Source: Toxoplasma gondii ME49 (lineage: Eukaryota; Apicomplexa; Conoidasida; Eucoccidiorida; Sarcocystidae). Taken from it: 64,000 nucleotides of DNA. Shown here one piece after another: positions 61,251-64,000 of this stretch. Made by a program: the position numbers and the translations under genes. The notes beneath the pieces are model-generated. The model did no database searches, was not told where the DNA came from, and saw only the letters and a list, made by a program, of their open reading frames with translations. Numbering within the stretch: the stretch's first letter is position 1; each line of letters begins with the position of its first letter. The stretch covers positions 808,954 to 872,953 of the forward strand of contig NC_031470.1 in the NCBI RefSeq assembly GCF_000006565.2, given 5' to 3'.

Positions 61251-62454
61251 AGGACACCACAGAACCTGTGTTTTCTGTGTCACATGAGAAGCAACCTCGG
61301 AACAAATCTACAGGGTTTGCGCTTTGTGTGTTTGCATCATTCACGCTTCGTCGCTCAAGGGACCTTCCCCATAGACTTGTCGGAAGACACGTACTCTTTT
61401 CAAGATACTCAGCAGAATCCTTCAAGAAACATGGAACAGTCTGACGGGTCTATCTGAAAAATCGCTAGCTGAGTGATTCGGACACCTTTGTTTTTGTGGT
61501 GCAAATTGTAGTTTGACACTCTCTGCACAGCGTTCAAGTTCTGATCCTCGAGCCGTGCGTTCCGCTGAATGCCAAACTGGCTCTGGGGTTACTCTAAAGC
61601 ACGTGGCTCCTCGCTCTGCCATTGGTTTCTCTCGCCCTACGTTGTGTGTCTCAAAGTGCCCTTTCTCCGATCACTGTTCTTAGTCCCATTACGACACTGC
61701 CGAGATCCAGATGGGCTACAGCGACGGTGGATGTCAACCGAGTTAGCATCGAAACCACCTGTTTAGACTCAAAGAAACTCGCGAGTTTCTGAAACCTGTG
61801 GTTTCCTTTATCAATTTCGAAAATGCATCCAGAGCAGATGCGCGCGCTGGTGTTCGTAACTTGAATTCCTCAGCAGCATGACGTGCTCGTGACTTTGAAA
61901 ACTTGAGTTCGTAACGATACATAGCAGATGAGAACAGCGAAGACAGAAGACCGCGACGACCCGGAAGGTGTGAGCACAGTGAAGATGGCATTTACTGTGA
62001 AAACAAATCGAAATGAACACCATATGCTGAGGAGAAAGTGAATCCGGGCAATCTGGGATCCTTTTTGGTGAGGCTTCCGCAATTTCGAACTTTTTTCTCT
62101 GGATAACCAAGCCGCGGTGTACGTCCAGCGTGGTTGCTGTGCGAGCATGAAGTAGATTTCAAGTGTAGCTCTCCATGTGATAGAAGAAAAATCTAGTACG
62201 AGTGGGGTAGCTATTAGTAAATTTATTTTCGATGAAACCAATTGTATTAGCTAGAGCAATATGAATTAACAAAGACATCTACACTACCCAGCTCCTCTTC
62301 AGTCTAAATCAGTTGCGCTGTTCAATACAAGGACGATACTCTTCGTCTCATCAAGTGTCCTCAGAGCACCGAAAATGAAGTCGCCACGCTCCATGTGAAT
62401 TCGGGCCTGCCCATACGTAGCTACTGCCACTGTGTTGGTGTGGAGAGTACCAAT
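61251..62454. other. Intergenic region downstream of the Tic22-like gene
   Basis: This probably contains the 3' UTR of the Tic22-like gene. Short frames (for example 61743-62241 on the minus strand) lack any recognisable feature. No RNA gene or repeat is seen before the polypurine tract. Confidence 0.45.
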
Positions 62455-62640
62455 AGAAAAAAAGAGAGACAGAGAGGAAGAAAAAGAGGTAGAGAAAGAG
62501 ATACTGAGAGAGACGGACAGCGCCAGAAAGGCGACACAAAGGGAAGGAGAGACAGAAGGAGAGAAAGACAGAGGGAAAGGAGCACAGAGAGGAGAAAACC
62601 ACCGCCGTCTGAAAGACAAGGAGAGGCAGCGGTACACTGA
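62455..62640. repeat. GA-rich polypurine tract
   Basis: Almost pure purine on the plus strand for about 180 bases (AGAGAGACAGAGAGGAAG and similar units). All open frames through it translate as Arg/Glu/Lys runs and are not credible genes. It lies in the spacer between the Tic22-like and SNARE-like genes. Confidence 0.8.
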
Positions 62641-63310
62641 TACGACGTAAGGGAAACAAGGAAGCCGACAATGGCTGAGATCGAGGTTGGAAAGCAGTCA
62701 TCTCGGATGGCATCCAAGATGAAAACCTCAGAAAGACAGTGCCGAGAGACTACAGAGATGTGAAGGTACATTGAAAGCAGACAAACGAGGAGACAAAGGG
62801 CGAGGACAGATGATAGCGAGGAGCAGAAAGAGACACACACGTTGTTGGGAGACTCGCATTCATCTTGCGAATTCGAAGAAGGGAGAACACGCACGGTTGA
62901 CGCCTGGTGTCTCCTTTCTCCCGAGATCGATCAGCAGTGGAAAATGCACTGACAAAAGCCTGGCAACCTAGGACACTCAGGAACTTGCGCGAAATGAAAG
63001 AACAGAGAAGCGGCTGCCTGATTCCTCACTCGCTGAGGAAACAGAGACAGATGCAGAGAGCAGGGGCCGGGTCTGGATGTACACCCAGAGTTCGAGAAGT
63101 AGCAGCAGGGCATTCTAACCGCACATCCAAGCTCTACACCAAAAAATCCGTGTTCGACGGAATCGCCTTGGCAGAAGAGGCTTTCTAAGTCAATACCGAA
63201 CTCAAGAAGTGTGAAGAATTGAAACGTCCAGAGAGAGGCAGGTCGCGGGAACCCAGAGAAGCAAAGCCCACCGACAGACAGATGGACGCCGGAGCAGTCA
63301 GACTGCACTT

Positions 63311-63956
63311 TCAAGCTCGCTTTATGTACCTCGCGTAGACGATGGAGAGAACGAAACACACTAGGAAAAGAAGAATAACAATGAGGAGCAGACGGGTAAA
63401 GAACGTCGCGTTGCTCTGCTTACTCAGCAGACCTTTAACCTTCGCGTTAAGTACCTGGATCTCCGCTGCTGCCTGCTCCGTGTGAGTCTGTACCTGCTGA
63501 ATGAGCTCATGGTGCACTTCCGCCTTGTCGCCGATCTGCACAGCCACATGGGCTGGAATGAGTACAGAGACACAGGAAGAAAACTGGAGAAGAAGAGAGT
63601 AAAGAAGGAAAGTAAGGTACAAAAGACAAGAGAAAGGAAGACAGAAAGGAGAGACAAAATGAGAAGAGAGAGATGAAGACAGAGAAGAAGAAAAGAGAGA
63701 AGAGAGAAAGGAAAAGAAATGATGGAAGATAAACGGAGCAGAAGAGATAGAAGACAAAGACGATAAAGAATAGGAGAGAAGAAGAAACAGAGGAAGAGGA
63801 ACGGGAGGAGAGAAAAGACAAAGACCGATAACCATCAAGAAAAGCATAAATTATACTTAACGAACAACGCACCCACGGTTGGGATGACACCAGATGGAGC
63901 GCAGCCCCGGAAAAGTTGGCGGCCGCATGCAGCATGGTTCCTCTCATTGAAGACAT
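63311..63956 (-). CDS. Small tail-anchored SNARE-like protein, two exons
   Basis: Exons 63956-63857 and 63552-63311 join in phase (donor GTATAA, acceptor ATTCCAG) to give 113 residues. The C-terminus is a classic tail anchor: TRLLLIVILLFLVCFVLSIV, then a short basic end YARYIKRA. Before it lies an amphipathic heptad-type helix with VQIGDKAEVHHELIQQVQTH and EIQVLNAKVKGLL, the size and position of a SNARE motif. The overall length is close to Bet1/Sft1-type Qc-SNAREs. The N-terminus (MSSMRGTMLHAAANF) shows no domain. A non-SNARE tail-anchored coiled coil is possible. The intron holds a long polypurine tract. An alternative 5' exon beyond the window edge cannot be excluded. Confidence 0.55.
63580..63830. 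repeat. Purine-rich tract in the SNARE-like gene intron
   Basis: About 250 bases are strongly purine-rich on the plus strand, therefore pyrimidine-rich on the transcribed-sense (minus) strand. They fill most of the 63553-63856 intron and end close to its acceptor. The tract explains the long Ser/Phe/Leu-rich minus-strand frames here, which are not coding. Confidence 0.75.
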
Positions 63957-64000
63957 CTTCAGAAGCGGAACAGAGAGGTGTCAGTGGCAAAATCGAAACA

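Noticed and set aside
62432..62650. Plus-strand ORFs rich in Arg, Glu and Lys
   Set aside because: They are translations of a simple GA-rich tract.
63507..63956. Long minus-strand Ser/Phe/Leu-rich ORF as a membrane protein
   Set aside because: Most of it is the pyrimidine-rich intron of the SNARE-like gene.
1..64000. CRISPR arrays, bacterial operons, insertion sequences, viral genes
   Set aside because: No spaced short repeats, no transposase or viral reading frames and no bacterial gene organisation were seen; the window is eukaryotic throughout.

Overview
The window looks like nuclear DNA of a tissue-cyst-forming coccidian (Toxoplasma gondii or a close relative such as Hammondia or Neospora). 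It is moderately GC-rich and intron-dense, with GT-AG introns often of the GTAAG/GTGAG type and pyrimidine-rich acceptors. TGCATGC promoter-type words occur. The gene set combines an apicoplast import factor (Tic22-like), a signal-peptide-bearing degenerate protein kinase of the kind secreted by coccidia, and an axonemal coiled-coil protein expected of an organism with flagellated male gametes. The species is inferred, not proven. All multi-exon models were built by hand: a junction was accepted only when donor, acceptor and reading phase agreed.

Layout. 403-7800 (+): the 3' nine exons of a large membrane protein of unknown family. 7801-18269: a gene-poor, repeat-bearing stretch with a tandem duplication. 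It has two nearly identical ~190-bp direct repeats, each lying upstream of one member of a small membrane-protein family (an intact gene at 10989-11759 and a decayed copy at 14034-14838). 18270-30088 (+): a complete 17-exon valyl-tRNA synthetase with a long N-terminal leader. 31642-34301 (+): a PLOD-type glycosyltransferase with a multi-spanning C-terminal tail. 36943-37770: a doubtful single-exon ORF. 39264-40806 (-): an Abitram/Simiate-like protein. 41331-42707 (-): a disordered protein that may belong to the same transcription unit. 44031-48428 (+): a PPR-like, probably mitochondrial protein, divergent from the previous gene. 49610-51177 (-): a secreted pseudokinase. 53297-57744 (+): a DUF4200 coiled-coil protein of the CFAP73/CFAP100/CCDC42 group. 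59241-61250 (+): a Tic22-like apicoplast import protein. 63311-63956 (-): a small tail-anchored SNARE-like protein.

There is no operon logic; neighbours are functionally unrelated, as is usual in this lineage. Themes that recur are organelle function (Tic22 for the apicoplast, a PPR-like protein for the mitochondrion, an aminoacyl-tRNA synthetase with a possible organellar isoform), the secretory pathway (glycosyltransferase, SNARE-like protein, secreted pseudokinase, membrane-protein family) and the male-gamete flagellum. The most distinctive observations are the glycosyltransferase fused to several membrane spans and ending in a KKXX tail, the pseudokinase whose N-lobe is out of frame with its signal-peptide exon, and the near-identical direct repeats beside much more diverged gene copies.
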